Of a stretch of DNA of 64,000 nucleotides, positions 10,546-23,165 are shown piece after piece. Source of the stretch: Clitoria ternatea. Taxonomy: Eukaryota > Streptophyta > Magnoliopsida > Fabales > Fabaceae. The stretch covers positions 118,250,501 through 118,314,500 of the forward strand of contig CM075669.1 of NCBI GenBank assembly GCA_037962975.1. Direction: 5' to 3'. Made by a program: the position numbers and the translations under genes. Position 1 is the first letter of the stretch; each line of letters begins with the position of its first letter. A model generated the notes under the pieces. The model ran no database searches. It had not been told where the DNA came from and saw only the letters and a list, made by a program, of their open reading frames with translations.

Positions 10546-13500
10546 AATATGTACGATAGTGGTTTGATAAACTTACCTCTATGCTACACCTAACTACAAT
10601 TAAATCACCAAACTACACATCCTCAGAAGTCCTGTCCGAGTATAGTAGTGGCTGGAACGAAAAAGAAATAACTTAATTTTGCACTAGAATGACTTAAACT
10701 GAATAGATGAGGCAATTAGAAGCTAATCTCTAATACATCTCACATTATAAAATTATTCAAAATAGTCCCCTAAATCCTAATGACTTCGAATAATAGATGT
10801 GTATTGCATTGCTACTAAGTGGCAATCATGATTTTGTTTGCTTACTGGATATGGTTGTAGTTGATCATTCCATAAGAGATAGGGAAAAAAGGTGAAATAT
10901 TCATTGATGAAATGGATACTGAAATTGACTGAGTGAGAGATCACAATTGAATTTTTAAAGTAAGAGACAAATTGAATTTTGACTAAGTAAGAGATCATAA
11001 TTGAATTTTTAAAATCTAAGAGATTTAATAACAAAAATTGATAAAGTAAGAGACAAACCTTAAATCATTGATGGAGAACACAAACAAAAGGGGGCAATGT
11101 ACAAAGAAACCTTGTTTCATAAGACTCCATAAAAAAATTCCATTCCTGCGATATAATTAAAAGGATGAAAGCAAATTGTATTAATGGTTTAAGGTTTAGA
11201 TCTCTTAAAAATGTTGCTGAATTATCCAGTATAGGGGGGATAACACTCTCAACTCTCTCTTGATCTACCAAAATCTGCTTTCTTTGCTATAGATGAGTAT
11301 TATGTTTTCTCCTTATTAAAAACAGTTCTTTTAATTTAAACTTTATTATGTAGTTGTTGGATCTGGCGATTATTGGTGTACTTGATGAGTATGTGGAAGA
11401 AGCAGCACGAAGCTCAAATTCCAGGGTATATAGAGTGTAGCGTGGAGTTAGGTATTGGTTGTGGGTTAAGCTATTCCTATTCAGTTATTTTATACACTAA
11501 TTGTGTCCATTTGGCTGCAATGTTGAAGTTGACATAAAATTGTAGCAGGTGTGAATTGATTTGATAGTTCGTGGGTACGTTTTAGTTTACTAGGAAGGAC
11601 AGTTCTTCTTAGTTTCAGCAGATTCAGTAAATCAAACGTGTTTCAAGTTGCAAACTTCCTTTCTGGGGCTACTTGCAGTTGCCATGTTGTTTGGCAAAGA
11701 ATGCGTTGGAAGTTATGTGATAATACATAAAAAAAATCTCGTAGGATAGTTGACTTTCAAGTATATTTATATTATAGTTTCTTTTATCACTATGTTTGTG
11801 GTCATACAATATACATGTATTTTATAACCTTTATAGATGCATCTCTCTGAGTCAAATTCAGTTTGTTCTCTTCTGACCTTGGCCTTACATATTGGTGGCT
11901 AAAATTTACAAGTATACAAAATCAAGCAGCGAGTTTAGATTTGTTCCTACAAGGATTATGACTGCTTACTGACTTCTTGTACCCTTGTTTTTTATTTGCA
12001 AGAAATTGAAGTACGAAGGAAATATTATATATGAAAAACTGGAATTAAAATGCAAAGAAAGCATTATGGTAGTAACTAGTAAGTTAGGAAGTAAGCATGT
12101 AATATGAAGGTCAGTTAGGATTTGATTCCATTTGGCTTTTCCAACCAAAATTTAGTCTTCCACCTTAACTAAGATTTGATCAACCAATTGATGAGGAGTT
12201 TCCCTAGATTAACAGATACACTATTCTTTGGTGCATCAATCCTCCCTAGTTTCCAAAACCCTATTACTTTCTTAATCTGAAGTCTATAAATGCATTAATG
12301 ATTTAGAGTCTTAGTGACTCACAATACATCTCAACAATCACTCGCCAATGTTCCTAGAAAAATAATGATTATGTTATATTTGACATGGTCTTAGTCAGGT
12401 CATTTATAAAACTTCCAATTTCCTACACAATTCCGAAGATTAGTTTATAAGTAATCAATTTGAAACAGAATCAACACCTTAAAAAACTCAATTGGATAGA
12501 AAGAAACCTTGATCAATACGAATCCAATTAAACCATCATTATCATAAATATTTGAAGAAAAAAACTTATTCTAAGGCTTCTGACTTGGAACTCTATTCCT
12601 TTTCTTCTGAAGTTCTAATCCAAGCATGAACTCCTTCTATGATAGCTCCCCATCCAACAATCCTCTCCCTCTCTAAAAAATCTCCTCTTTATTTATAACT
12701 AAGGTATGCGGGTCATGCTTCCTGATTTGTTTTGCAATTTTGGTCTTCTTACCCTTCTAGGTTGTTAGCTCCTTCATTTTCTAACAAAGAGATGGCTTGT
12801 TCGATTCTCTCAATTATTAAGGGTCACTTATTATTGAGGGTTTCTCTCAATTAAGGTAGCAAAGATAGAGACAAAGTGATACAATGAAAGGGAGAAAATG
12901 TTATGGGCCTCCAAAAGTCTTTGAAAAGTGTACTCTTAGTTAATATTTTTCCAAACAATTCTTATATCAGTTTTAGGGAATAGGCAATACAATAAAAAAA
13001 GAAGAACCAAAAGTAACTACTCTAAGTGATCTTCATCAAAATAATTATGCATATTCAACTTTCAATTATGGTACATCTTGAGTGAAAATAACTAACCACC
13101 ATTTTTTAGGGTCAAAAATAACTTAAATAACTTTGATATAGATGCAATGTTGACTACTGATAATTACTAAGTAATAGTAATTTTTTCTACATCAATTTGA
13201 TGTTTTACCTAAGAGAATGAAGGCTCTTGAATTTAGCTCAGTAACTCAATTAAGGAGGTTTGAATTCAACCCTACAAATCATTCAAACTTTTCATTATTA
13301 TTTTACACTAGATAAAGCAACCATATAGAGTCAACCAAATTCTAGTTGACTATCCTTATTTGAATTTTCCATTTATTTGCTTGCTAAAGATGTGAAGTTG
13401 CAGAGGTTATCTATCAACTATAATACTTTAGCATCATAAAAAGTAGCATTTAAAGATCCTATCGTATTCTACTTATTTCAATCTAGCTCCAACTTTTACA

Positions 13501-14757
13501 AATTATAATGTCAAATCAACATATCAATACACATGAAAATTAATATTCATTGATAGTTGATTCATAGAAATTTCAGATTGCACCAAGAAATATATTGGTA
13601 ACCTATTTGTTTAACTATATAGATATCCGAGCACAGGTTGAGCAGAAACAAAATAAAAATCCATTAATTAAATGAATGTTTAATTATTACAATCAGTATA
13701 TAAAATCAATATTAATTATTACATATCTCAAAATTTTCTAATTGAATATTAAATAAAGACTTTAACACTGAGGGGTATATGCTACACAAACAGATTGAGA
13801 TGAAAACGTTGAGAGGTGTATGCAGAGTAATTTATACCAGCCAATATAAAAAAGATGAAACCACACAAAAGTTAGGCAGAGCTTTCTTAACTACAATAAG
13901 AGTTTCACAATTCATGTCAAACTTTATCATGGCAAAAATTTGTTCTTTTATTACAAAATAACACCCAAAAAATTAGAAATTGTACTAAATTCTAGACACA
14001 TCTACTAATAAGGATATTGGTATAGGGGTAGCATTTCAAATGATAGACAAGCCACTAGTAGTCTGTTTACTTGCCAAAACTGATAAATCAAACTTCTTTC
14101 TTTACTCTCTACCATACCCATATTTTGTTTTGTGAACTTGAGTTCAGAATTTAGGTTAAAGCTGTGGACTAGTGGTTAGAGCTCAGATGGGCATATACTG
14201 TTAACTATCAAACCCTGTTTCCCTCCTTACGTATTTGAACTCTATACCATAAGAGCTACCAATAAATGATATAATACAAAGCATAATGCAACAAGAAAAG
14301 CAAAGGGAAATGGTCATATAAAATGTTATGTATAAATTAATATTTGGCCCTCTGAGAATGAACACCCTAAAATTAAGCAAAAATATACTGAAGGAAAAAA
14401 CAGAGATGGCAAGCAAGAAAGAAAATAACCAACACAACAAGAACAACCATTATAGACAGAAAGAAGAAAAATAGAGGGAACTGAGAAGACAGAGGGAACT
14501 GCAATGTACATTACTCGCTGGAATAGCTCGCGGTCGTAGACGAGGGAGTTGACAGAGAAAATAGAAGGAATTGAGAGACCGTGGCTCGTGGACGAGGTCC
14601 TCGATAGAGACGATGGAGAACTGAAAGAAGGACGTTGTCGAAGGGGAAGAGGTCGAGAAAGGGGAATTGAGGGAGGAACAGAGGGGGGCAGAGAAGAAGA
14701 GGGTTTAGAGCTCAAATAAATGGTGGAGGGGAAAGGTTGAGGTCGAGTAACTTATTA
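10546..14757. other. Non-coding interior of CACTA copy A
   Basis: About 4.2 kb of AT-rich sequence lies between the transposase remnants and the 5' subterminal region. I recognise no gene. 10900-11060 has GAGATCAYAATTGAATTTTTAAA repeated three times. 14326-14715 read on the minus strand is a pyrimidine-rich leader (CCCTCTTCTTCTCTGCCCCCC and Ser/Pro-rich open frame), a plausible 5' UTR of the transposon next to its terminus. Parts may be a long first intron or foreign insertions. Confidence 0.4.
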
Positions 14758-15308
14758 GATTTAGCGACGTCCAAACACTATTGCCAACACCATGGCTATT
14801 TTAAAAAAGTTGACACGTGGATGAACTAGCGACGGCTACTACTACGTCGTTATCTTGGCTTATCTAGTGATGGTAGAACTGTCGCCGATATAGCCAAATA
14901 CAACAATGACTATTTATATCGTTGTTACCTTGACACATCTAGCAAAGACTTCCTATCGTCACTTACTTAGCCAAATATAGCGACGACCACATCCGTCACT
15001 AGATGTACCTCCCTCCATTTTTTGGTTTCCCTCAAAGGTAGCGACAGATGAATTCTGTCGCTGTGTTGGGCACTAACAAAAAACCTTGGCGGAAAACCAA
15101 AAAATTGGAGGGAGGTAAAATGTAGCGATGGAGTTAGTGATGAACGTTTGCAAATTTTAGCGACGGGATTCGGTTGGTCGTTGATGTGGTAATTAACTTT
15201 CTTTTCAAGGTCCCTTTTTACATTGTGGTTACTAATTCAGTCGCTAATTAGCGATGACATGTGTCAGTCGTTAACTTGAAGTAGCTATCAGGAGTTTTTT
15301 TAGTAGTG
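14758..15308 (-). repeat. 5' terminal and subterminal region of CACTA copy A
   Basis: More than ten copies of AGCGAC/GTCGCT-type words in both orientations lead to the terminus TAGTAGTG at 15301-15308. Its reverse complement shares CACTACTA, GATAGCTACT, AAAAGGGACC and CCCGTCGCTAA in order with the copy C end at 58577. Subterminal arrays of this kind bind transposase in characterised CACTA elements. Confidence 0.8.
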
Positions 15309-16324
15309 AGCCCAAATATCATTATCATCAAACAACACAGATAATGGCGTAGCCTCACACATAAATAAGTATTACCACAAACCAAACCTTTAAAGGTTCA
15401 CCACACTAGAGGTTTACCCGAAAAATATGGGATGTTATATCTGGTCACCAACATCTTCCCATTCCGATTGCTCCCTATGCTTGTGTCACAGTCTACCATA
15501 TTAAATAACAAAAGAAAATTATTATGCCTCTTTCTGAAGTTGAATCAATTATTCCGATGTAATATATCACACTTATGGTTGATGTAAATGCAAGATGCCA
15601 TTTTGTGTTGGTCATAGGCCAATAAAAAGTGGCTCTTTTTAGCCCTTAGATAATTCCAATTACTTGTTTTATGGTTTACATTAATCCAATTACTTGTTCT
15701 ATGGTTTACATTAATGCATGATCGGCACAAATTCAACTTTGTAATTTGCATGGACTTTCATTGATGCAAATGCCTGACACTTCATTTGAGGGCATGTTAC
15801 GTTCAACTTTGAGTTGGCATAGTGTCTTGGTCGAAGCAAAGTGTGGATACAAAATTAGTGTTTTCTTGTAGTGTTTGTATGTGTTTGGCAAGACATTTTA
15901 ACTTTCTAAAAGTTTATTTCATTAGCTAACATGTCACTTTAAACAAAATAAAGGTGTGTTTGGGTACATAGTATTTTTGGCTAGCTAGTAGCATTTTTTA
16001 ATTATGTGATGTAATTATTACACATAATTCAATAAATTTTTAACATTTTTTTTTAACTTTAATTCAAATCTTATAAATAAATTGAAGTTAAAAAAGTAAA
16101 CCTTAGTTTTTATGATTTAAACAATAATATTTTTATCAACGAGTGATTGATTCAAGTTGTATATGTTTAATTCCCCTAACAAAATCATGAGTTTGAACCT
16201 TATGAATTTTAAAAAATATTTGCTTAGGTGTTAGCCTCTTCATACTAGGAGAGTTGGCTTCTAGTGAAGGATATATGTGGTTAAACACAAATAAAAATAA
16301 TAAATTTTTAATATGTTCCCTAGG
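15309..16324. other. Unassigned 1.0-kb spacer
   Basis: No gene recognised. A 30-bp direct duplication (CCAATTACTTGTTYTATGG and following bases) lies at 15655-15714. Around 16190 ATGAGTTTGAACCTTATGAA resembles a degenerate pol III B box as in plant SINEs, but no clear A box or tail supports that. Confidence 0.3.
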
Positions 16325-17586
16325 TGTAACACCCTCAATTTTAAAATAAAGGATTAATTAAGGAGATAAATATTGAATAATTATATGTGGGATTAATAAA
16401 TGTCCCAAAATATTGAGAATAATTAAATTTAGACTTTGAGGATTATTTGTAATTTGTTGAGGCTGTATGAGCTAAAATAATACCCGATTGAAATATGGGT
16501 GTTGGACCAAATATCTTCGATTGGGATGATATTGGTCAGGGCCGTTAATAATATTATTGGGAATCCAAATATGTATTCAAAATAATTTTTAGATAAAGTA
16601 TTGAGCCCGAACAGAGATCCTGTTTGTCATAAAACGATGAATCTTTAATGAGGAGATTAAAAATAAAACCAAAAAGCCCATTTCTCTCCTCTTATTCCCG
16701 TGGGCTCCTTGGTCTCATTTGGTCAAACACTTTACTCCTTCTCCTTCTCTATATTTTTCTCCTTTATTTCTTCTTCTTCTTCTCTCTTAAAACCCTAACA
16801 AAGGTGGTGACCCTTTCTTCCTTCTCTATTTTCGATCTTGTGGGAGCTTGAAGAAGACTTGGAGCTTGAAGTTCCTTCTCTCTTCTTCTTCTTAATTTCG
16901 TGGGGCACTCTCTCTCTTTTAAATATTCTCTCTTTTCTTCTCTTGAGGTATGATTCTTGCTATTTCTCAAGAGTATGAACCCTTAGTTATAAGTTTTTAT
17001 TGAACATTTAAAGTATGTGGGTTGTTGGGGGAAGTCATAAATGCATGAGCCCTAAGATGGGTTGCCATAAATGTGAGCTTTTATGAGGAAGTAATGAAAT
17101 AAATGCATATGTGGTTGGAGGAAGATGAAAGTCTATGATACATTTATGATGGTTGTTGGGTTTTGATGAAACCCTAACCCTAAGATTTAGGGGAAATACA
17201 AAATGTGAGTGGAGAAGCATTTATCGTGTTAGATGAATGTTATTAATGAGGTGAAGTGATGTTATTGATGGTGGATGACCATTAATGAAGTTTGATGATT
17301 AATGATGGTTGTTAGGAACCATCAATGTGGGAACCCATTAATGGGTTGACATTAAAAATGCATAATAATGAGTTTGGACACCTAACCAATGGTAGTTGTG
17401 GTGAAATTAATGAAATAAATGAGGTTTGAAAAATTTAAAGTGATATAAACATCAAGTAAATAAATATGAGCATTGAGTCTTAGTGGTTGGATAAAAATTA
17501 ATTATGTGATATATTGTATAATGTAGGAAATAACCTCATTGATGAGGGGGAACCATCGGACTACGTTGATTACTACTTTTCTTGAG

Positions 17587-18872
17587 GTAGGAGGGGGTAA
17601 CATCTCTAAATGCTTGATTTCATCCATTAGTGATGTGTGTATATATGATTGTGTTATGCTAATTGGCTTGGATGAATGATTGATGACTACTTGATTAAAA
17701 ATGCATTTAGAGTGAATGATGTTATGTGGCTTATGTTTGTAGGATGATGAATATGATGTTGAATTGACTCATAATTAATGAGAGTTGTTGTGATAGTTTG
17801 GAACCATGATTGTATTGATTACATTGTTGTTGAACATCCCATGAAATATGAATTAATGATTTGTGATTGCCACTAACTATTATGTATATGAAATCCAATG
17901 AATGTTGGTGATGGTTGAGGATGATGAGAACCTAGAGTTCCACTAAAGTATTGAGGATGAATTATTGATGGTGGAGTGGCATTTAGGATGCATAGTGTGA
18001 GAATGTATTTGATCTGCATTGCATTTGCATCCATGACATATCTTTCGCTGCTTATATGGAATATTAGGGGTTCCAATAGGCAAGCCCGGTGGGAGGGCAA
18101 CCCAATGCACGGGTAGTTTGTTGTTCCCTAGTGATTCTGGGAATCACGAAGCTGCCCTTAGATTGGTGGCGAGGCACCCTATGTGGCAGGCCCAGTGGGC
18201 AGGCGGCTCTATGATGAGCAAGTTATCTCAGTGCCCGATGGGGCACGGCTTTCTCGATGTATGTTCGGGAGAGGCCCGTAGCACTTATGGCAAATAAGGC
18301 CATGTTATTGAATCCGTAAGTCACGAGGTGACTAGTGTTACAAATGGGCGATAGCGGTTTGGTACCTGTAAAATATGATGTTAAGTATGCATGATTTGAG
18401 ATATAAGTGTACACTTTTACTACTGCAGTAGGGGCCTAGTAGCACACCTATGCTTGACTCATATTTGATATGATATTGTTTCCCATAGTCAGATCCGCAA
18501 TTGTTATTGATTCCTTTATGCATATGCATTAGCCATAAAAGCATTTGCATATAGCTGGAGATATGCCTAGTCGGAAGCTCGTGGTGGCGATGGATGATTG
18601 TTAAATAAAGAGGAAGTAAGTTGTGGTACTAACATTGAATGTGTGATGACCTTTATTGAGAATGCCAAGATTGTGATGTGTGAATTGTGAAATGAATATC
18701 TTTGGACATGTATGATGTTGAATGGAATGAGATGATGTGTGAAAGAAGTTTATATTGCTTCTTGAGAAATACATGTTATGCATATATGTATTGGTATCAT
18801 CATAATGTATGATTTTGAATCATTTGGTATATGTTACTCACCTCCTAGTTGCCATTTTTAAGTTTGATGTAG
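17587..18872 (+). other. Putative intron within the solo LTR
   Basis: Donor CTTGAG|GTAGGAGGGGG and acceptor TTTGATGTAG|GTGGG. The donor context (GTAGGAGGGGG) and the block ACTCACCTCCTAG shortly before the acceptor recur in the other solo LTRs of the window. Splicing is inferred. Confidence 0.4.
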
Positions 18873-19369
18873 GTGGGATGTAAACCCTACTCTTTTGGAG
18901 GTCGAGTATTGATGAAGGTAAATATGGAAGGAAAGTGGGTGAGCATTGGCCGGCATATTGTCATTTTGTACAGTATATGATGTATATATGCTCAATTTTG
19001 TAAATTGATATGATGAATGATGATTTTGGAGGTCATATAGGAAAATGAGACCCTTGTGTGTATGGCTCATTTTCTTTAATGACCTTGTCAATGTATGAAT
19101 GATAAATATGATATGAATTACTTCTAATTTTGATGAATGAATGATGGATTATATGAGAATCTTAGTTTTATAAAGTATATAAGGTGATAGGCTTAATTAT
19201 GATATGATTCATGAGTTAGAATAGAGATCATTGAGTATGATTAATTGGAATAAGTTTTAATTGCCTAAGATGATGTATGTGATGTGTTGAATTTGATCAA
19301 TTTTGTTTAGTATGGGTTTTGGTATGTGGAGTTGTAAGATTCTCATGTTTCCTGTGCATGTATTGATAA

Positions 19370-19825
19370 TCTCGCTCAATCAAGAATCCCCTGTGTCAGT
19401 TATATGGCCTCTGGCCTAATCTCGCTCAGGCGAGATGACCCTGCACTTGGCATGTGCATTTTGGACGTTTCTCGCTTGAGCGGGCTCGCCTTCGTTCAAG
19501 TGAGAGCTGTGTGGAATTGGTTTTGGGCGAGATTCGCTTAGGCGAATTGGTGTCTCACCCAAGCGAGATACTTATGTATCAGGTGGGAGTTACTAGAGGT
19601 AATTCGCTCAGGCGGGCTTCGCTTCGCTCGAGCGAAATTATGGCAGAATAGTTCTGGACCATTTTTGCTCAAGCGAATGGTCTTTGGGTGGCAACTCGCT
19701 CAAGCGAGCGAGTGTGGGTATAACACTGGAACATTTTCGCTCACGCTCGCTGGCCTCGTCCAAGCAAACTATGTGGGTCTCGTTCAAGCGAGACAGGGAC
19801 TCGCTCAAGCAAGTTTCCCTGTTCT
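19370..19825. repeat. Array of palindromic CTCGCTCAAGCGAG words
   Basis: About eleven variants of the 14-bp palindrome CTCGCTCAAGCGAG lie 15-60 bp apart, for example near 19419, 19470, 19525, 19602, 19694 and 19777. They are GC-rich against AT-rich surroundings. The same word fills 54055-54225 in another, otherwise diverged LTR. Confidence 0.8.
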
Positions 19826-20406
19826 CAATTTCTTAATTTTTGCTTCCTTACTCAATTTTCTTGCCTGTTTTGGAAATCCTTAAATCATGAAAATGATATT
19901 ATTATTATTATTAAATTATATTTCTAATGTTTATAAATTGATGAGGCATCTTTTATCCTCTTTTTGTATGTATTTCATTAACTCTTAAATTTTATCAAAT
20001 CTTCCACATTTCTCTTGTGACAGTCTCGAGTCCGATCGTCCAAGGAGCGCTCTGATACTTTCTCATATCTTCATATATGAGGTAGGTTATTAAATGATCT
20101 GGGGTAATTACTTAGTATTATATATATTGAATTTCCTCTACTTATAATTATTTTAAATCGTACCCTTATTTTCGAGGTGTTACACTAAGGAACTTGTTAA
20201 TAAATTAAAAAATAAAATTTTTATTTAAAATTAACATTAATTAAGTTCCTTTGTGATTTCCAAAATAGATCATAACTTTTAATAAAAAAATGCATTTTAA
20301 TTTCTTAACACTCATTTAAACAAATAAGTTGAACAAGGGATAAGAGAGCTAGCTCACATAAATAAGAGCCCAAACATTTTTTTCTCAATTTAGTCTCATA
20401 CCACTA

Positions 20407-20411
20407 ATATA
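20407..20411. other. Target site duplication, left copy (ATATA)
   Basis: ATATA immediately left of the LTR start at 20412. The matching copy is at 39113-39117. Confidence 0.9.
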
Positions 20412-22603
20412 TGTTGCAACCTTGATTGCGACGGCGCGGCAAGAAAGAGAGAAGGTGTAGAATGAAACAGGGAGTCACCACCAACGTTTTTATCCATAGG
20501 AAAAACATTGGAAAAAAACTAAGTTCAGTAAAGCATTGGTTAAAAATTGAGATTCAAGTTCGGGAGTCGGTTACGAGTAGGGAAGGTATTAGAACCCTAC
20601 ATCGCCTGTCAAAAACAGTACCAAGATTGAAAATGCGCAACATAAATAGCCTTACAAAAGATGGTTTATTTCTTCCCTTTTATTGTTGTATTTTTTATTT
20701 AAAAAACGACAGAATGGAGTGAGAGAATTGTACAAACTGAGAATGTCGAAGCGAGGTCAATGGGATGTTTCATCCGAATTAAACTCGACTTCGATATGAG
20801 ACAGAGAGGGGAAGAGAATGCTAATAAGGCGTCACGCCTAAATTGGACATTCTCGAATAAAAAACAGGGATAGGAAAGAGATAAGCGGGACGTCTTGTCC
20901 TAAGTATCCCTTCCCTATGAATTATGGCGAGGCTTGAGCAAAAAAAACTAGGGGGAAATCAACAAGACGTCACGTCTAAATTGATTTTCACGGAAGTGAC
21001 CAAAAAAACATTTATGAAAGAAACATGAAAGTGAGGAAATAAATCAATAAAAAGAAATAAGAAAGATGGGCCCGACAGGAGTTGAGGTCCTGCTCCTACG
21101 TATTCTTGAATTATCAAGAAATCAGGGTTACGTAGTTCTGAGTGTTGTTCTTTTAGGAAAAGACTTGGGAAATGATGATGGATGTCATTGAGACGGGAAA
21201 CTCATACAAGGCGAAGTTCTTCGCACGTGTACGAATCCTAAAGAGGTTGTGTAGACGGGAGTGCTCCCGTACGACACCGTTTTTTTTTTTAAAAAAAAGA
21301 AGATTTTCAAACTAGAAAATATAACATGTGTAAAATTTATTACTTATTATTTTTATATTATTATTTTTTTTCTAGGGGAAAGGGGGGGTAAACACTGACA
21401 GTATAAACTATGCTACGCATAAAATCATAACTGTGGACGGCAAACTGGCAAGGAAATAAATGATTGAAAACAAGAGAAATAAGGGACAGAAAGGAACCGG
21501 TGTGGAGGGCTCAGGACCGGTGTTGGAGTCAGGCGCAGGTCCGGTGTCAAACCGGTACTAGACTTACACGTTGACAGAAACACTGGACCGGTGTTGGATT
21601 AAATGCTAGAAACTGAAGGATGTGACCGGTGTTGGTATGAGTTGATCCGAAGCGAGGAAGTGCCCAGACGCTGTGTAGGGTCGATGTCGAGGATTGGTAA
21701 AGGCAGTGACCTGGTAAGGTACAATGGAAACAGTGAAGGGCAATGACTTCGTGCTGGGACAGTGTAGGTTTGACGTAGGAACGGTGTAGGTTCGATGTGA
21801 GGGACAGTCTCTGAACAATGGAGAACTTCAAGTTTTCTAATACTGGAGGTCTTTTTATGATAATCTAGGCAAATCACGGGTTTCAAATGGGAAAGTCCTT
21901 TGAAGGTTTTCAGGAATCGGAGAGAATTTGGGAGAGTTTTCTTCCAAGAGGGGGATTCCAACCCCTTGAGCTTCTCTGGTTGGGGTATTTATAAGGCTTA
22001 AGGGTATGGGTTGAGTGTTTGGGACAACCAGAGTTCCCACTCACCCATACGCATAGTGGTGCAACCCTGGCCACTATCTGTTTGTGGGGAGCAGTGGTTC
22101 AGTGGGGTATTTTTAATTGTCCACTTCCGCCCCTTGTCTGCCACCTTTAGAGAGTGCGATTCCAGGTCAGCGCGCATAAACCTCCGACCTCGTCCTTCCG
22201 TTGTCAAGTTTGTGACGTCGGCCTTTAAAGACACCGGTTGGACGGGATTCCAATTGGTCCGATGTGGCCTCTCAAGAACCTGGATCTGTATCTTCATACC
22301 GGTTGAACTTTTTCAAGGTGGTATCACAGGGGCGGTGTTCTCCCTCCTAGTCCGGATCTAATGTTTCAGCCGGTGTGCATATGTTTCGATCTGAGTCATC
22401 CCATTAGATCGAGAAATTTTACTTGGGCCGGATTGACCTGTCCTTCCGTTGTCAGATGTATGACATCGGTCACTAAGGAAATCTAGCAACTGGTCTGGTG
22501 TTCCCCACATAAACCGGTGTCATTTTTACAACAGTCGAAACTTTTGGGGTGCCACAGGACCGGTGTCCTTTCCATTTGGGCCAGACTGAAAGAGGTGTTC
22601 ACA
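20412..22603 (-). repeat. 3' LTR of the Tat element
   Basis: 2192 bp, TG...CA. By hand alignment it differs from the other LTR at about 33 bases, mostly transitions, plus a T-run length change near 21283. That is roughly 98.5% identity. Contains the hairpin words GGCGTCACGCC (20830), GGGACGTCTTGTCC (20888) and AGACGTCACGTCT (20970), and a cluster of ACCGGTGT words (21490-22570). Confidence 0.95.
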
Positions 22604-22606
22604 GAT

Positions 22607-22623
22607 GCCCCTCTTTACTCCCC
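22607..22623 (-). promoter_or_regulatory. Polypurine tract
   Basis: On the minus strand GGGGAGTAAAGAGGGGC followed by ATC lies directly before the 3' LTR start, where the plus-strand primer for reverse transcription is expected. Confidence 0.7.
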
Positions 22624-22935
22624 TTTTTCACAAGAGAAATATGGAATCTTCGTATTTCCGAGGTGAAAAAGGGAGTAAAGACATGAACACCGATGTAGGG
22701 GCTAAGCGGGACCCAAAGCCGGTGTGGGACTCGATGATGTGGCTGGTTAATCAATCGACGTGTCCTCCACGTGGCCCTTGTCAGGAGATGACTGGAACAT
22801 CCTACGTGTCATCATCTAACTGGTTCTTTTCAAAATTCAAAATTCGCGCCCCTGGACCAGAATGCCAAAAGTCGGCCCTTTTTTAATGGGCCTTGGGCCG
22901 GAATGCGGAAATTTCTGGATCCTCGCTTCCCCCTC

Positions 22936-22943
22936 TATAAAAA
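22936..22943 (+). promoter_or_regulatory. TATA box of the antisense transcription unit
   Basis: TATAAAAA on the plus strand in a GC-rich setting (CCCCCTCTATAAAAACAGC), about 210 bp upstream of the first plausible ATG (23147) and oriented toward the antisense ORF. A start site near 22968 is expected. Confidence 0.55.
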
Positions 22944-23165
22944 CAGCTACGGGGATCTATCATTTTCACTCCTTTCTTGATATTGAAGTGCTGCCTCTCC
23001 GACGTCTGAATTCTCCGGTGTTAAAGTTCTTCTCTGGTATTACAATTCTTCTCTGGTGTTACAAACCCTGGCCCATACTAAGAGAACTGCACGCATCGCC
23101 TCAGCAGGTAGCCCTCATATCCTTTATTTTAATTCGTAGATAGGTCATGGGGGACACCGGTTTGA

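Larger units (their letters stand above)
5995..15308 (-). mobile_element. CACTA (En/Spm) transposon copy A, 3'-truncated
   Basis: The right end at 15308 is TTTTTTTAGTAGTG, which reads CACTACTAAAAAAA on the minus strand, with AGC immediately outside. 550 bp of subterminal sequence is rich in AGCGAC/GTCGCT words. On the minus strand it carries, in the usual order, a transposase-associated domain, a TNP2 N-terminal part, DUF4218- and DUF4216-like parts and a Transposase_24-like segment, all broken. Similarity to copy B (47748-57190) runs from about 5995 to about 10545. No 3' CACTA end is seen on the left, where similarity stops next to the foldback. A Ty1/copia fragment (8380-8786) replaces about 1.3 kb of the transposase region present in copy B. 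Confidence 0.8.
16325..20184 (+). mobile_element. Solo LTR, 3.86 kb
   Basis: Starts TGTAACACCCTC and ends GAGGTGTTACA, i.e. TG...CA with inverted tips. Flanked by CTAGG (16320-16324) and CTAAG (20185-20189), a 5-bp target duplication with one transition. A weak TATA (TATATTTTT, 16750-16758) precedes a pyrimidine-rich start (16760-16930). Inside are a putative donor at 17587 and acceptor at 18872, the GCGATAGCGGTTTGGTACC block, and at 19370-19825 an array of CTCGCTCAAGCGAG-like words. No gag or pol lies beside it. The long LTR suggests a Ty3/gypsy source, but the lineage cannot be told. Confidence 0.7.

Noticed and set aside
14160..14220. tRNA gene or SINE head (GTGGACTAGTGGTTAGAGCTC)
   Set aside because: No cloverleaf partner arms and no B box at the right distance.
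16140..16300. tRNA-derived SINE
   Set aside because: Only a weak B-box-like stretch; no A box, tail or target duplication.
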